A DNA stretch of 64,000 nucleotides from Megasphaera sp. AM44-1BH. GTDB lineage: Bacteria > Bacillota > Negativicutes > Veillonellales > Megasphaeraceae. Within the stretch, counting starts at the first letter, position 1, and each line of letters opens with the position of its first letter. The translations under genes and the position numbers were made by a program. Of the stretch, positions 14,842 to 23,374 are shown piece by piece. The stretch is taken from positions 1 through 64,000 of the forward strand of contig NZ_QSFA01000012.1 of assembly GCF_003467125.1 (NCBI RefSeq), given 5' to 3'. Below the pieces are notes generated by a model, which made no database searches, had not been told where the DNA came from, and worked only from the letters and a program-made list of their open reading frames with translations.

Positions 14842-16830
14842 TTAATCTTTTTGATAAAATTCACATTCATATCCATCGGCTCGCAGAATAAGTCCTTCAG
14901 CCCACGGCGGCGTCCGCCCCATCTGCTCACAGATGGCGTCAACGCTGACATCCCTGTCGCATTCGATGATAAGTTCATCGTGGACATGGCCAACAATATC
15001 ACTGCATCGAAGAGTTTGCATGGCATAGCAGAGGATGTCACGGCTGATGCCCTGGACGATGTTTTCCACGAATTTCGGGCCGTAGCTTTCCAGCCGCTCC
15101 CACTTCTTCGTTGTGCCGATTCCTTCATAGGTGACGGATTCCCCGCCGAAGCGGTTCTCGCCTATCCGGGGTTTCACATAAGAAAGCCGCCGTCCGCTGG
15201 GAAGCTGGATGAACAGCATGCCGCTCTGGTACAAGAAGCGGATGCAGCCTGCCCGCATAGGGACATGTTCCTTGATGGCTGTCTTTACGGCGGCATCCAC
15301 CTGCCACCAGAAATCGACGATATGCGGATTGGCCGACCGCCAGGACTGGACCAGAGGATACAGTTCATCTTCCGAAAGTCCCATTTCCAGTGCGCCCATC
15401 GCCTTCAGCGCACCGACAGAACCGCCATAGCCACAGGCCAATTCTGCGATTTTGCCTTTCTGCCTCAAGTGGCCATTTATCCCATGCTTCACCACAGGTA
15501 CACCAAACATCTGACTGGCTGTCGTGCAATAGATGTCCTGCCCGGCCGCAAAGGCATCTGATTTCCACTTCTCCCCGGCAAGCCAAGAAATGGCCCGTGC
15601 TTCAATTGCCGAAAAGTCCGATACCACAAATTTCATTCCCTTACGTGGCACAAAGGCGGTGCGGATCAGTTGGGAAAGAACATCAGGTACGGAGTCGTAC
15701 AGAAGTTCCAGGGCTTCATAATTTCCCTGGCGCACCAGTCCCCGGGCTTCCGAAAGATCCGGCAGATGATTCTGGGGAAGATTTTGTAATTGAATGTGCC
15801 GCCCAGCAAAACGCCCGGTCCGGTTGGCCCCATAGAACTGGAACATACCCCTGGCCCGGCTGTCATTACAGGCCGTCAGTTCCATAGCCTGGTATTTCTT
15901 GACCGAAGACTTTGCCAGCTTCTGCCGGAGAAGCAGTACACTGCGCAGCGGTTCCTCTGCCGTCTTCAGCAGTTCCTGTACCTGCTTCTTGCTCAAAGAA
16001 TCAGTCTTCATCCCGTGCTGTTCCAGCCAGGCAATCATCTGTATGACGGAATTCGGATTTTTCAACCCCGTCTTTTTCTTTAACTCGTCCATCAATGATT
16101 CCCGGCACCGGGCATCCATGGCCACGGCTTGGCCGACCAACGTCTGGTCAATGGCAATGCCTCTGTCGTTGATTTCCTGATCCAGATGGTATTCGTCCCA
16201 TACCTGTTCCGGTACTGGGTAGTGCTTCAGCCGCTCCTGGATGGCCATTTCCACTTCTACGTCTCGTTTGTTATAAGACTTGAACAGGGTCCATTTATCC
16301 GGGGCATGATGAGGTAGATTTCTCGTCCTGCCACCATTCGTTTTAGTTTCCTTGCATGGTACACAGAAGTAACGAATCAGTTCCTTGCCTTCCTTCATCT
16401 TCTGGTTATCCAGTTTTAGAACGGCGCCGACGCCTTCCAGTGAAAGGGGCAGCCCCATGTAGGCCGACCAGATCATGGAGCATTTCCATCCCGCCGGATT
16501 GAGGAACCTTGCACAGTTCTGGGAAAGAGGGTGATGGTCATGGAACGGGTCCAGGCTTATCCCCAAATCACTCAGATATCGCGACAGGCAGATTCGTTCG
16601 AAACTGGCATTGAAGGCCCACTTGGTGACTGCTTCATCGGTTAAGGCTTCCAGAATATCTTCAGGGATAGTTTCTCCCTGGGCCAGGTCAACGACCTGTA
16701 CTTCGTCGCCATCCACGGCATATCCGAAAAGGAGAATTTCAAAGGCCGGCGATTCAGCATATTTGTACACACCGCATTTAGCTAGATTTATGTTACTGAA
16801 CGTTTCAATATCAATGCTGATGGTTTTCAT
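14842..16830 (-). CDS. Phage family A DNA polymerase
   Basis: A 662-residue replicative polymerase with proofreading. Exo motif SIDIETFS opens the protein; the polymerase domain shows LVSDFSAIEARAISWLAG-like motif A (here VVSDFSAIEARAIS), an O-helix region with YGGSVGALKAMGAL, and motif C VHDELIIEC. The start is ATG 16830 (MKTISIDIE), preceded by GAGGTGA; a 19-codon upstream extension has no ribosome site. It lies between a small membrane protein and DUF4406 in the replication operon. It presumably copies the phage genome primed by the adjacent primase-helicase. Confidence 0.95.
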   Translation of the reverse strand: MKTISIDIETFSNINLAKCGVYKYAESPAFEILLFGYAVDGDEVQVVDLAQGETIPEDILEALTDEAVTKWAFNASFERICLSRYLSDLGISLDPFHDHHPLSQNCARFLNPAGWKCSMIWSAYMGLPLSLEGVGAVLKLDNQKMKEGKELIRYFCVPCKETKTNGGRTRNLPHHAPDKWTLFKSYNKRDVEVEMAIQERLKHYPVPEQVWDEYHLDQEINDRGIAIDQTLVGQAVAMDARCRESLMDELKKKTGLKNPNSVIQMIAWLEQHGMKTDSLSKKQVQELLKTAEEPLRSVLLLRQKLAKSSVKKYQAMELTACNDSRARGMFQFYGANRTGRFAGRHIQLQNLPQNHLPDLSEARGLVRQGNYEALELLYDSVPDVLSQLIRTAFVPRKGMKFVVSDFSAIEARAISWLAGEKWKSDAFAAGQDIYCTTASQMFGVPVVKHGINGHLRQKGKIAELACGYGGSVGALKAMGALEMGLSEDELYPLVQSWRSANPHIVDFWWQVDAAVKTAIKEHVPMRAGCIRFLYQSGMLFIQLPSGRRLSYVKPRIGENRFGGESVTYEGIGTTKKWERLESYGPKFVENIVQGISRDILCYAMQTLRCSDIVGHVHDELIIECDRDVSVDAICEQMGRTPPWAEGLILRADGYECEFYQKD

Positions 16831-16890
16831 ATGTTTCACCTCAAGAAAAGCGGCGAGACACAAGGTCCCGCCACCACCATTTACCAATAC

Positions 16891-17079
16891 TTATTTCCGA
16901 AAAGATTCCATCTGTTTGCGGTGATATTCCGCTTCCCGTTCTTCCCGGTGCCGTGCTATTTCTTCGTCACGTTGATCTTTCTTGAGGTCTGTATAAATTA
17001 AGGCCACAAAAAAACCGCTTGCAGCCAGTGCCACCAGGCAATACATCAGCTCTAAAATCATTTGCATCGTAGTTTCCAT
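16891..17079 (-). CDS. Small membrane protein with charged tail
   Basis: A 62-residue protein: one transmembrane helix (about 8-29, LELMYCLVALAASGFFVAL) followed by a highly charged helical tail (KKDQRDEEIARHREEREAEY). AAGGAG precedes the ATG at 17079. It is embedded in the replication operon between DUF2815 and the polymerase. I do not recognise the family; membrane anchoring of replication proteins is possible but unsupported. Confidence 0.7.
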   Translation of the reverse strand: METTMQMILELMYCLVALAASGFFVALIYTDLKKDQRDEEIARHREEREAEYHRKQMESFRK

Positions 17080-17094
17080 TGAAATTCTCCTTCC

Positions 17095-17661
17095 TTATGC
17101 CAAGAAATCGTCATCGTCAGCTGTAGCGAAGTCATCTTCAGCACGTGGTTTGCCACCGAGGGGTTCGCCGTCACGGATTTTCTGCAGGTTGTTCAGGCCG
17201 CAAGCAATGCCCTTATTGCCATTGCTGTTAAAAGCGTAGAAGCTGATGGAAGCACGGCCATAGACGCCAGAGTAGACTTCAGAGCGTTCCAGGATGTGCT
17301 GGCAGTCGGCATCGACAATGCCAGGCTTCGTAGTAGAATTGGCATTGATGAAGAAACTGTCCTTATAGGCATCATCACCCGGACGTTCTAAATCACCGTC
17401 ACGGAGTGGGATTTTGATAGCTTCGAGGGCAGGAACTACACGGTTGTTGCCTTTGAGTTTACCCTGACCTTCTTCGTAAGCAGCTTTGATAGCGGCGCGA
17501 ATCTTTTCTACCGTTTTGGTATCGGACTTGGGGATGATCAGGCTGACGCTGTACTTCGGCGTACCGCCATTGATGGACTTTGGTTCCCAAACATTAGCGT
17601 AAGACCAACGAGTGTTGACGCCAGTAATTACTTTGCACGGATTTACATAATTTTTAGACAT
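17095..17661 (-). CDS. DUF2815 family single-stranded DNA-binding protein
   Basis: A 188-residue protein of the DUF2815 family, regarded as phage ssDNA-binding proteins. Recognisable stretches are TRWSYANVWEP, KYSVSLIIPKSD, VYGRASISFYAFN and ACGLNNLQKIRDGEPLGG. The acidic tail ATADDDDFLA is typical of SSB-like proteins that bind partners. ATG 17661 follows AAGGAGG, a very strong site. It is just downstream of DUF2800, the usual pairing in clostridial phages. Confidence 0.92.
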   Translation of the reverse strand: MSKNYVNPCKVITGVNTRWSYANVWEPKSINGGTPKYSVSLIIPKSDTKTVEKIRAAIKAAYEEGQGKLKGNNRVVPALEAIKIPLRDGDLERPGDDAYKDSFFINANSTTKPGIVDADCQHILERSEVYSGVYGRASISFYAFNSNGNKGIACGLNNLQKIRDGEPLGGKPRAEDDFATADDDDFLA

Positions 17662-17674
17662 AATTTTTTCCTCC

Positions 17675-18802
17675 TTAAAATTTAACATTAAAATCGTCTG
17701 TCGCAGTGTGCATAGCCGGGCGTTTGTCCGATTCCGGTACCAGGACCGGCTTGCCCTGCGGCTTTTCCACTAAATCTGACAGCAGTTCTTCGAACCGCTT
17801 CTTGCCGAGCTGTTTCGTCATGGCTGTAATGCCGAGCAGCTTCTTTTCGTATGGGTCAAAGCCCGCATCTTCCACTTTGGCAGCGACTGCTTCTTCACTT
17901 ACGTAGCGGCGGTTTGACCGGCCTTCGACCAGTTTCCATCCGTCCCACTGCTTGCCGGACAGGGCCTGCTGCAAAGCGTATTCTTTGACATCTCCAGCCC
18001 AATTCACCAGTTCATCGGCTTTAGCCAGGACGGCTTCGATTTCTTCATCTTGAAGCGTGGACGGGACGGCGAAATCATACTGGGCCAGTTCCAAGTTGTA
18101 CTCGGCCCGTTTGCGGCAGGTCGCCTTGATTTTGCAGAAGCGGCAGTGGTCGCCAGCTTTATACTCTCCTTCTCCCTTTGCCGCCAGTTCTGCCGCTGGC
18201 TTCAATACGGTTTCAGCCCACTGGAGCAATTCTTCTTTGGGCATGGTGTAGGTGCTGACGTTATCACGGCGGGGCTGGAAAATGGTCATCGATATCCGAC
18301 GAATATCATAGATGCCATCGAACAGGTTCAGCGCGCCGAGGGCGTAGCACATCATCTGCGGATTCTTCTCGGCGCCTACGAGGACCCCAAGTCCATGTTT
18401 GTAGTCAATAACGGTCAAGGTATCATCGGCTACGATGAGGCAGTCGCCGGTACCAAAGCCGCCAGGCACCCACTTCGAGAAGTCCAGTCGCTGTTCCACC
18501 ATGATGAGCGGATCCTTGCAGGATGCTTTGGCAGTTGCTAGACATTCCATAACGAACTGTGAGTATTCATCAGTACATTCAGCCATTTCTTCATCGAAGT
18601 ACGTCAGAGACTTCGTCGGATCTTCCAATTTCTGTCCCAGTGCCATCTTTACTTTGAATTCACAGAGTGTATGGGCATTGGTGCCTTGGCGAGCGAATTC
18701 ACTAGTCGTATCTGGCAGCCTGGCACATTCCTTCGCAGACGGCGGGCAAGCCAACCAACGGTAGCAGGATGAAGCGGACAGCACCGCGTGTTTATCCGGC
18801 AT
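17675..18802 (-). CDS. DUF2800 family PD-(D/E)XK nuclease
   Basis: A 375-residue phage nuclease related to RecB/Cas4-like exonucleases. HAVLSASSCYRWLACPPSA opens the family; the catalytic core is GFGTGDCLIVADD followed by LTVIDYKHG (D, then D-x-K). A cysteine cluster CRFCKIKATC near residue 225 could bind an iron-sulfur cluster with an upstream cysteine. I chose the ATG at 18802, spaced correctly from GGAGGCGA. Together with DUF2815 it likely makes up the phage recombination/replication system. Confidence 0.9.
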   Translation of the reverse strand: MPDKHAVLSASSCYRWLACPPSAKECARLPDTTSEFARQGTNAHTLCEFKVKMALGQKLEDPTKSLTYFDEEMAECTDEYSQFVMECLATAKASCKDPLIMVEQRLDFSKWVPGGFGTGDCLIVADDTLTVIDYKHGLGVLVGAEKNPQMMCYALGALNLFDGIYDIRRISMTIFQPRRDNVSTYTMPKEELLQWAETVLKPAAELAAKGEGEYKAGDHCRFCKIKATCRKRAEYNLELAQYDFAVPSTLQDEEIEAVLAKADELVNWAGDVKEYALQQALSGKQWDGWKLVEGRSNRRYVSEEAVAAKVEDAGFDPYEKKLLGITAMTKQLGKKRFEELLSDLVEKPQGKPVLVPESDKRPAMHTATDDFNVKF

Positions 18803-19112
18803 GACCAATCGCCTCCAATTCTTTCAAGAGGGTGCTGTACTGTGCCGCATCAACACTGGACAGATTGTTGGCGCCGTGTTTCTGAATGAGGCTGCGGACT
18901 TCGTCCGTAAATCCCTGGCGTGACCTGTCGGCGGCGACTTTGCGGACATCTTCCAGAGTCGGTTGAGGACCCTGTTTATTTCCGTTCGCCTTGACTTCTT
19001 GGCCATTTTCCATTTCCGCTATTTGAGCTACCTTGTCTGCTGCTTGATTGATAGCGTCTGCCGCTATGCGTAGTAATTGTGCAACTTGTCTTGCTGTTTC
19101 TTCATTTGTCAT
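18792..19112 (-). CDS. Early phage protein, unknown
   Basis: A 106-residue mainly helical protein beginning MTNEETARQVAQLLRIAAD. The second half (TLEDVRKVAADRSRQGFTDE then VRSLIQKHGANNLSSVD) resembles the small phage proteins found ahead of DUF2800 in related operons. ATG 19112 has GGAAGGAG upstream. It overlaps DUF2800 by 11 nt. Function not known. Confidence 0.75.
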   Translation of the reverse strand: MTNEETARQVAQLLRIAADAINQAADKVAQIAEMENGQEVKANGNKQGPQPTLEDVRKVAADRSRQGFTDEVRSLIQKHGANNLSSVDAAQYSTLLKELEAIGHAG

Positions 19113-19266
19113 GAATTGTCTCTCCTTCCATCGTAGAATGATGCACGGCAAAGAGTAGTAAGTTCCTTGCCATTCTGGCAGATACTTGACTGATAGCACT
19201 TAGGACTTGGATTTCTTCAGCCACATTACACACAGCTATGTCGGTATCTGGATAGTTTGTATTCAT
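19102..19266 (-). CDS. First early phage gene, small unknown protein
   Basis: A 54-residue protein (MNTNYPDTDIAVCNVAEE...) with AAAGGAG before the ATG at 19266 and an 11-nt overlap with the next gene. It is the promoter-proximal gene of the minus-strand operon. A longer in-frame form from a TTG at 19368, just after leader repeat c, would read through leader repeat b as FAQNRIPSPKESRR. I prefer the short form, but the longer one has AGGAGAG four bases upstream. Confidence 0.6.
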   Translation of the reverse strand: MNTNYPDTDIAVCNVAEEIQVLSAISQVSARMARNLLLFAVHHSTMEGETIHDK

Positions 19267-19299
19267 CACTTTTCTCTCCTTTCCAGAGGCCTTATCACA

Positions 19300-19342
19300 C
19301 CTCCTACTTTCTTTTGGAGAAGGAATCCGATTTTGAGCAAAC
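19300..19342 (-). repeat. Leader repeat, copy b
   Basis: Minus-strand TTGCTCAAAATCGG, then CCTTCTCCAAAAGAAAGTAG and GAGG. CTCC and GGAG can pair, hiding the purine-rich stretch. It lies in the leader of the early operon. Confidence 0.7.
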
Positions 19343-19372
19343 TTTTTTATTTTTTGCTCCCCACCCAAATCG

Positions 19373-19417
19373 CTCTCCTACTTTCTAATGGAGATAAGAT
19401 TTATAATTGAGCAAAAA
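19373..19417 (-). repeat. Leader repeat, copy c
   Basis: Minus-strand TTGCTCAATTATAAATC, then TCTCCATTAGAAAGTAGGAG. TCTCC and GGAGA are complementary. It lies directly next to the bidirectional terminator at 19414-19457. Confidence 0.7.
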
Positions 19418-19457
19418 AGCCGCAGGTCTTTCCCGCTAAGGAAAGCCTACGGCTTTT
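19414..19457. terminator. Strong bidirectional terminator in the divergent early/integration region
   Basis: AAAAAGCCG, AGG and CTTTC pair with GAAAG, CCT and CGGCTTTTT around a short loop, giving A-runs and T-runs on both sides. It lies between divergently oriented genes, where a terminator is unexpected. It would act on a leader transcript in either direction, so it probably insulates the two modules or works as an attenuator. Confidence 0.8.
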
Positions 19458-19481
19458 TAATTGAAATATATGAATTTTCTG

Positions 19482-19524
19482 TGCTCAAAGAGTTCTGCTT
19501 TCTCCATAAGAAAGTAGAGGTGAG
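19482..19524 (+). repeat. Leader repeat, copy d (inverted)
   Basis: Plus-strand GTGCTCAAAGAG, then CTTTCTCCATAAGAAAG and TAGAGGTGAG. CTTTCT and AGAAAG make a perfect 6-bp hairpin with loop CCATA. The last bases are the ribosome site for the gene at 19528, so the repeat directly covers a translation start. Confidence 0.7.
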
Positions 19525-19527
19525 ATT

Positions 19528-19743
19528 ATGAACAAGTCAGTTGAAAATACACTTAATTCTTACTACACTGCAGAACGCATTCAGAGCGAATTATTCTTCC
19601 ATATGGCTCAACGCATCGCCAAGGACATGTTAGAGGATAAGCTCATTGGTCAGAAAGAGTTTTACATCCTCTCCGACATCAATCGTGAAACATTTCCTCC
19701 GTTATTTGCGGAAATATCGCCAAAAACACTTGAAATATTATGA
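19528..19743 (+). CDS. Small SHOCT-like protein ahead of recombinases
   Basis: A 71-residue protein. IAKDMLEDKLIGQKEFYILS followed by DINRETFPPLFAEI matches the short helical proteins regularly found before large serine recombinases in Firmicute elements (SHOCT-like: short helix, LIT-x-x-EF motif, then F-x-P). The ATG follows AGAGGTGAG supplied by leader repeat d. Its 3' end overlaps promoter-like element C of the recombinase. Possibly a recombination directionality or accessory factor; that is inference. Confidence 0.7.
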   Translation: MNKSVENTLNSYYTAERIQSELFFHMAQRIAKDMLEDKLIGQKEFYILSDINRETFPPLFAEISPKTLEIL

Positions 19744-19761
19744 TGACAGAGTGATATATAG
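19728..19761 (+). promoter_or_regulatory. Repeated promoter-like element, copy C (upstream of recombinase)
   Basis: A 34-nt plus-strand sequence starting ACTTGAAATA and ending AGAGTGATATATAG, the same length and end sequences as copies A and B near the amidoligase. TTGAAA and TGATATATA are promoter-like. It lies across the stop of the 71-residue gene and 21 nt before the recombinase start. Confidence 0.6.
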
Positions 19762-19782
19762 ACATGGAAAGGAGATGTCTAC

Positions 19783-21342
19783 TTGAAGAAGGTAACAAAA
19801 ATTGAAAAATCTCAAAATGTAGAGAACAAAAAGGAGAAAATTAGGGTCGCCGCTTACTGTCGTGTCTCCACCAGTTCAGATGCCCAGCTTGAAAGCCTTG
19901 AAGCACAAAAAGTCCATTATGAAAACTATATCAACAGCCGTGACGATTGGCAATTTGCCGGCATCTATTACGATGAAGGCATCACTGGGACAAAGAAAGA
20001 CAAACGCCCAGAATTATTAAGACTCATGGATGATTGCAAAGCAGGCAAGATCGATTTTATTGTGACTAAATCCATCAGCCGATTCAGCAGGAATACGATG
20101 GATTGCCTGGAATTAGTCCGCGATTTACAGGCCCTGCATATTCCCCTTTATTTTGAAAAAGAAAACATCAATACGGGATCTATGAAAAGCGAACTTTTTT
20201 TATCACTGCTCTCCACGCTAGCCGAAAACGAATCCGTATCTATTTCAGAAAACAGTAAATGGTCCATACAAAAGCGATTTGAGAATGGCACATTTAAAAT
20301 ATCTTACCCACCTTACGGTTATGTTTGGGACGGTGAGCAAATGGTTATCAATCCAGAACAAGCAACGGTTGTTCAAAAAATCTTCGCGATGCTTTTATCG
20401 GGGAAAAGCACCCAGACTATAGCTGATGATTTAAATCAAAGAGGTGTTGCATCTAAACGAAGTGGACACTGGACTGCAACAACCATCCGCGACATGATAT
20501 CTAATGAAAAATACGTTGGTGACTGCCTATTCCAAAAAACATACTCAGATTCAAATTTTGTTCGTCATAATAACCATGGTGAAGTGACACAATATCTGGT
20601 TAAAGATCATCACGCAGCTATTATCAGCCGTGAAGACTTCACGACGGCTCAAAGGCTAATTCGTCAACGGGCCATAGAAAAAGGAATTATTCAAGGGAGC
20701 GAAAAATATCAGAATAGTTATGCGTTTTCCGGTAAAGTGATTTGTGGCGAATGTGGCAACACTTTTAAACGGCGAATGCACGGTTACGCTGGGTATAAAT
20801 ATGTTGCCTGGTGTTGCAGCACACATCTCCGGAACAAAAATAAATGCCACATGCTCTTTATCCGTGATGAAACGTTAAAGCAAGCTTTTATTATCATGAT
20901 GAATAAGTTGAAGTGTTTCCGTCAAATCATCTTAACCCCATATGTACAATCTTTAAAAACAGATCCTGCTAATAATTCAATGAAAAAAATCCAGAAACTC
21001 CATACGCTGTTAGCCCATAACAGTGAAAAGAGAGAAACATTAACAAAACTTCTGTCTCAAGGTATTATTGACTCTATCATTTATAATAAGGAAACAAATG
21101 AACTCCTCTTTCAAGCCGATGCCTATCAAAAAAATATTGAGTCCTTAAAGCACACCGTTTCTGACAGTATGGCCATCATAACAGAGGCAATAAATCTTTT
21201 ACGCTTCGTTGAAAAAGCACCTGCTGTGACGGCATTTGATCCAATGCTCTTTGAAAAATTTGTAGACCACATTCTCATTCGCTCACGTAATGAGATTTGC
21301 TTTATATTAAAATGTGGTCTCGCACTTACAGAAAGAAGGTAA
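19783..21342 (+). CDS. Large serine recombinase 1
   Basis: A 519-residue site-specific recombinase. Resolvase domain: VAAYCRVSTSSDAQLESL with the nucleophilic serine in RVSTS (about residue 30), then GITGTKKDKRPEL and VTKSISRFSRNTMD. Recombinase domain: YPPYGYVWDG onward. Zinc ribbon: CGECGNTFKRR with the cysteines in CCSTHLRNKNKC, followed by a coiled-coil. It starts at TTG 19783 after AAAGGAG. It is the first of three overlapping or abutting recombinase-family genes, and likely integrates or excises the prophage. Confidence 0.95.
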   Translation: MKKVTKIEKSQNVENKKEKIRVAAYCRVSTSSDAQLESLEAQKVHYENYINSRDDWQFAGIYYDEGITGTKKDKRPELLRLMDDCKAGKIDFIVTKSISRFSRNTMDCLELVRDLQALHIPLYFEKENINTGSMKSELFLSLLSTLAENESVSISENSKWSIQKRFENGTFKISYPPYGYVWDGEQMVINPEQATVVQKIFAMLLSGKSTQTIADDLNQRGVASKRSGHWTATTIRDMISNEKYVGDCLFQKTYSDSNFVRHNNHGEVTQYLVKDHHAAIISREDFTTAQRLIRQRAIEKGIIQGSEKYQNSYAFSGKVICGECGNTFKRRMHGYAGYKYVAWCCSTHLRNKNKCHMLFIRDETLKQAFIIMMNKLKCFRQIILTPYVQSLKTDPANNSMKKIQKLHTLLAHNSEKRETLTKLLSQGIIDSIIYNKETNELLFQADAYQKNIESLKHTVSDSMAIITEAINLLRFVEKAPAVTAFDPMLFEKFVDHILIRSRNEICFILKCGLALTERR

Positions 21343-21346
21343 CGGT

Positions 21347-21763
21347 ATGGGACATACTCCTTATGGATATATCATAAAAAATGGCAAAGCCATCATTGAC
21401 ATAAAACAGGCCAATAAAATCAAAAAGCTTTATGAAAATTATCTATCTGGGATGTCACTGGCAAAAGCCGCCGTTGAAGCTGGAATTGAAACATATCATG
21501 GTACAGCTAAACGCCTGATGGAAAACAAGCACTACCTGGGAGATAACTTCTACCCTGCCATTATAGACAAAAATACGTTTGATAGAGCTTCGAAAGAATG
21601 CCTTCGACGTGCCACTGTGTTGGGAAGATTGCATCGCAAAACAGCCGTAAATCCTGCATTGCTACCGACCTCTTTCCGATTGTCCAAGGCGAGTAAACAT
21701 TATAAAAATCCCAAGTTACAGGCCGAATATCTTTATAGCCTAATTGAAAGTGAGGTAATATAA
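21347..21763 (+). CDS. Recombinase-domain protein lacking the catalytic domain
   Basis: A 138-residue protein that begins MGHTPYGYIIKNGKAIID and continues IKKLYENYLSGMSLAKAAVE. This matches the DNA-binding Recombinase domain of the large serine recombinases flanking it, but the N-terminal resolvase domain with its serine and the zinc ribbon are absent. The start ATG 21347 follows AAGAAGG. Its stop shares one base with the next start (TAATG). The conserved position between two full recombinases suggests a functional accessory protein instead of a fragment. Confidence 0.8.
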   Translation: MGHTPYGYIIKNGKAIIDIKQANKIKKLYENYLSGMSLAKAAVEAGIETYHGTAKRLMENKHYLGDNFYPAIIDKNTFDRASKECLRRATVLGRLHRKTAVNPALLPTSFRLSKASKHYKNPKLQAEYLYSLIESEVI

Positions 21764-23331
21764 TGGGAACTGTTATGATCATTCCGGCAAAAAAGCGAAT
21801 GGGAAACACCATAAAAAAGTCGGAACAGAAAAAGTTACGCGTTGCTGCCTACTGCCGCGTTAGTACCGATTCAGACGAACAGGAAACAAGCTATGAAGCA
21901 CAAGTTTCCCACTATACCGAATACATCCATAATCATCCAGAATGGAGTCTTGCCGGTATCTTTGCCGACGATGGCATTTCAGGTACAAACACCAAAAAGC
22001 GTGAAGAGTTTAATCGCATGATAGACGAATGTATGGCTGGAAATATTGATATGGTGATTACAAAATCCATCAGCCGGTTCGCACGTAACACGCTAGATTG
22101 TTTAAAATACATACGAAAGCTGAAGGATAAAAATATTCCTGTTTTCTTCGAAAAAGAAGCTATTAATACGATGGATGCCAAAGGTGAAGTACTGATTACC
22201 ATCATGGCCAGTCTTGCACAACAAGAATCTCAATCACTTTCTCAAAATGTAAAACTCGGCCTTCAGTATCGATATCAACAAGGTAAAGTACAAATCAATC
22301 ACAATTATTTTCTGGGCTATACAAAAGATAAAAACGGCCATCTTATAATTGATCCAGAACAAGCAGAAGTGGTCAAACGAATCTATCGCGAATACCTGGA
22401 AGGGTACAGCATGGCAAAGATTGCCCGTCATTTGGAAAAAGACGGCATTCGTACTGGGGCGGGCAAAACTAGATGGCACAGCAGTACCATTAACAAAATT
22501 CTGAGAAATGAAAAATACATGGGAGATGCACTACTGCAAAAAACATATACAACTGATTTTTTGACAAAAACACGCGTCAAGAATAACGGAATTGTTCCCC
22601 AATACTATGTCGAGAATGATCACGAAGCCATTATTCCCAAGGAAATCTTTATGCAGGTACAGGCCGAACTAGTTCGTCGCCGCGTTGTTCATGTCAGCCC
22701 TTCCGGGAAAAAGCGTAATTTTTCCAGTAACAACTGTTTTTCTCAGATTGTTCGCTGCGGTGAATGCGGAGATCTTTACCGGCGCGTTCATTGGAATAAT
22801 CATGGCCACAAATCTATCGTTTGGCGTTGTATTACAAGGTTGGAACCTACTGCTGCAGATACAAACTGCACGAATCGAACAGTAAATGAAGAACTCCTCA
22901 AGGACATCTCACTAAAAGCTATGAATCAGATTTTGCTAGGCAGTGATTCTTTTATTCAACAATTGCAGGAAAATCTTGCAAAAGCCATCACGAAATCCGA
23001 CACGCTTTCACCAGACGGGATACAGAAACGCCTGGAAGAATTACAGCAAGAGCTTATCACAAAGGCAAACAATCGTCAGGCTTATGATGCCATTGCCGAT
23101 GAAATTTTCCGCCTACGGGATCAAAAGGAAAAAGCCGAAAATAATCTGCGCAGCCAGAAAGAAGTAGCTGAACGCATTAAAACTTTGCAAGAATTCATAA
23201 AAAGACAACCTTCAAACCTTACGGCATTTGATGAATCATTAGTTCATAAGCTTATTGAAAGAATTACGGTGTTTCCAAAGCACTTCACTGTTGAATTTAA
23301 ATCCGGCATAAGCGTAGACATAAATGAATAA
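21763..23331 (+). CDS. Large serine recombinase 2
   Basis: A 522-residue large serine recombinase. Catalytic domain: VAAYCRVSTDSDEQETS, GISGTNTKKREEF, TKSISRFARNTLD. Recombinase domain: GYTKDKNGHLIIDPEQAE. Zinc ribbon: CGECGDLYRRVHW, and CITRL with further cysteines, then a long coiled-coil (about 390-490). It ends at a strong terminator and is the last gene of the integration module. It is clearly related to, but not a recent copy of, recombinase 1, so the two may form a heteromeric system. Confidence 0.95.
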   Translation: MGTVMIIPAKKRMGNTIKKSEQKKLRVAAYCRVSTDSDEQETSYEAQVSHYTEYIHNHPEWSLAGIFADDGISGTNTKKREEFNRMIDECMAGNIDMVITKSISRFARNTLDCLKYIRKLKDKNIPVFFEKEAINTMDAKGEVLITIMASLAQQESQSLSQNVKLGLQYRYQQGKVQINHNYFLGYTKDKNGHLIIDPEQAEVVKRIYREYLEGYSMAKIARHLEKDGIRTGAGKTRWHSSTINKILRNEKYMGDALLQKTYTTDFLTKTRVKNNGIVPQYYVENDHEAIIPKEIFMQVQAELVRRRVVHVSPSGKKRNFSSNNCFSQIVRCGECGDLYRRVHWNNHGHKSIVWRCITRLEPTAADTNCTNRTVNEELLKDISLKAMNQILLGSDSFIQQLQENLAKAITKSDTLSPDGIQKRLEELQQELITKANNRQAYDAIADEIFRLRDQKEKAENNLRSQKEVAERIKTLQEFIKRQPSNLTAFDESLVHKLIERITVFPKHFTVEFKSGISVDINE

Positions 23332-23374
23332 GAGCAGGCACTCACCATAAAAAGGGAGCACCTGCTCTTTTTTT
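23331..23374 (+). terminator. Terminator of the recombinase operon
   Basis: AGAGCAGG (23331-23338) pairs with CCTGCTCT (23361-23368), followed by TTTTTT. It directly follows the last recombinase codon. Confidence 0.85.
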
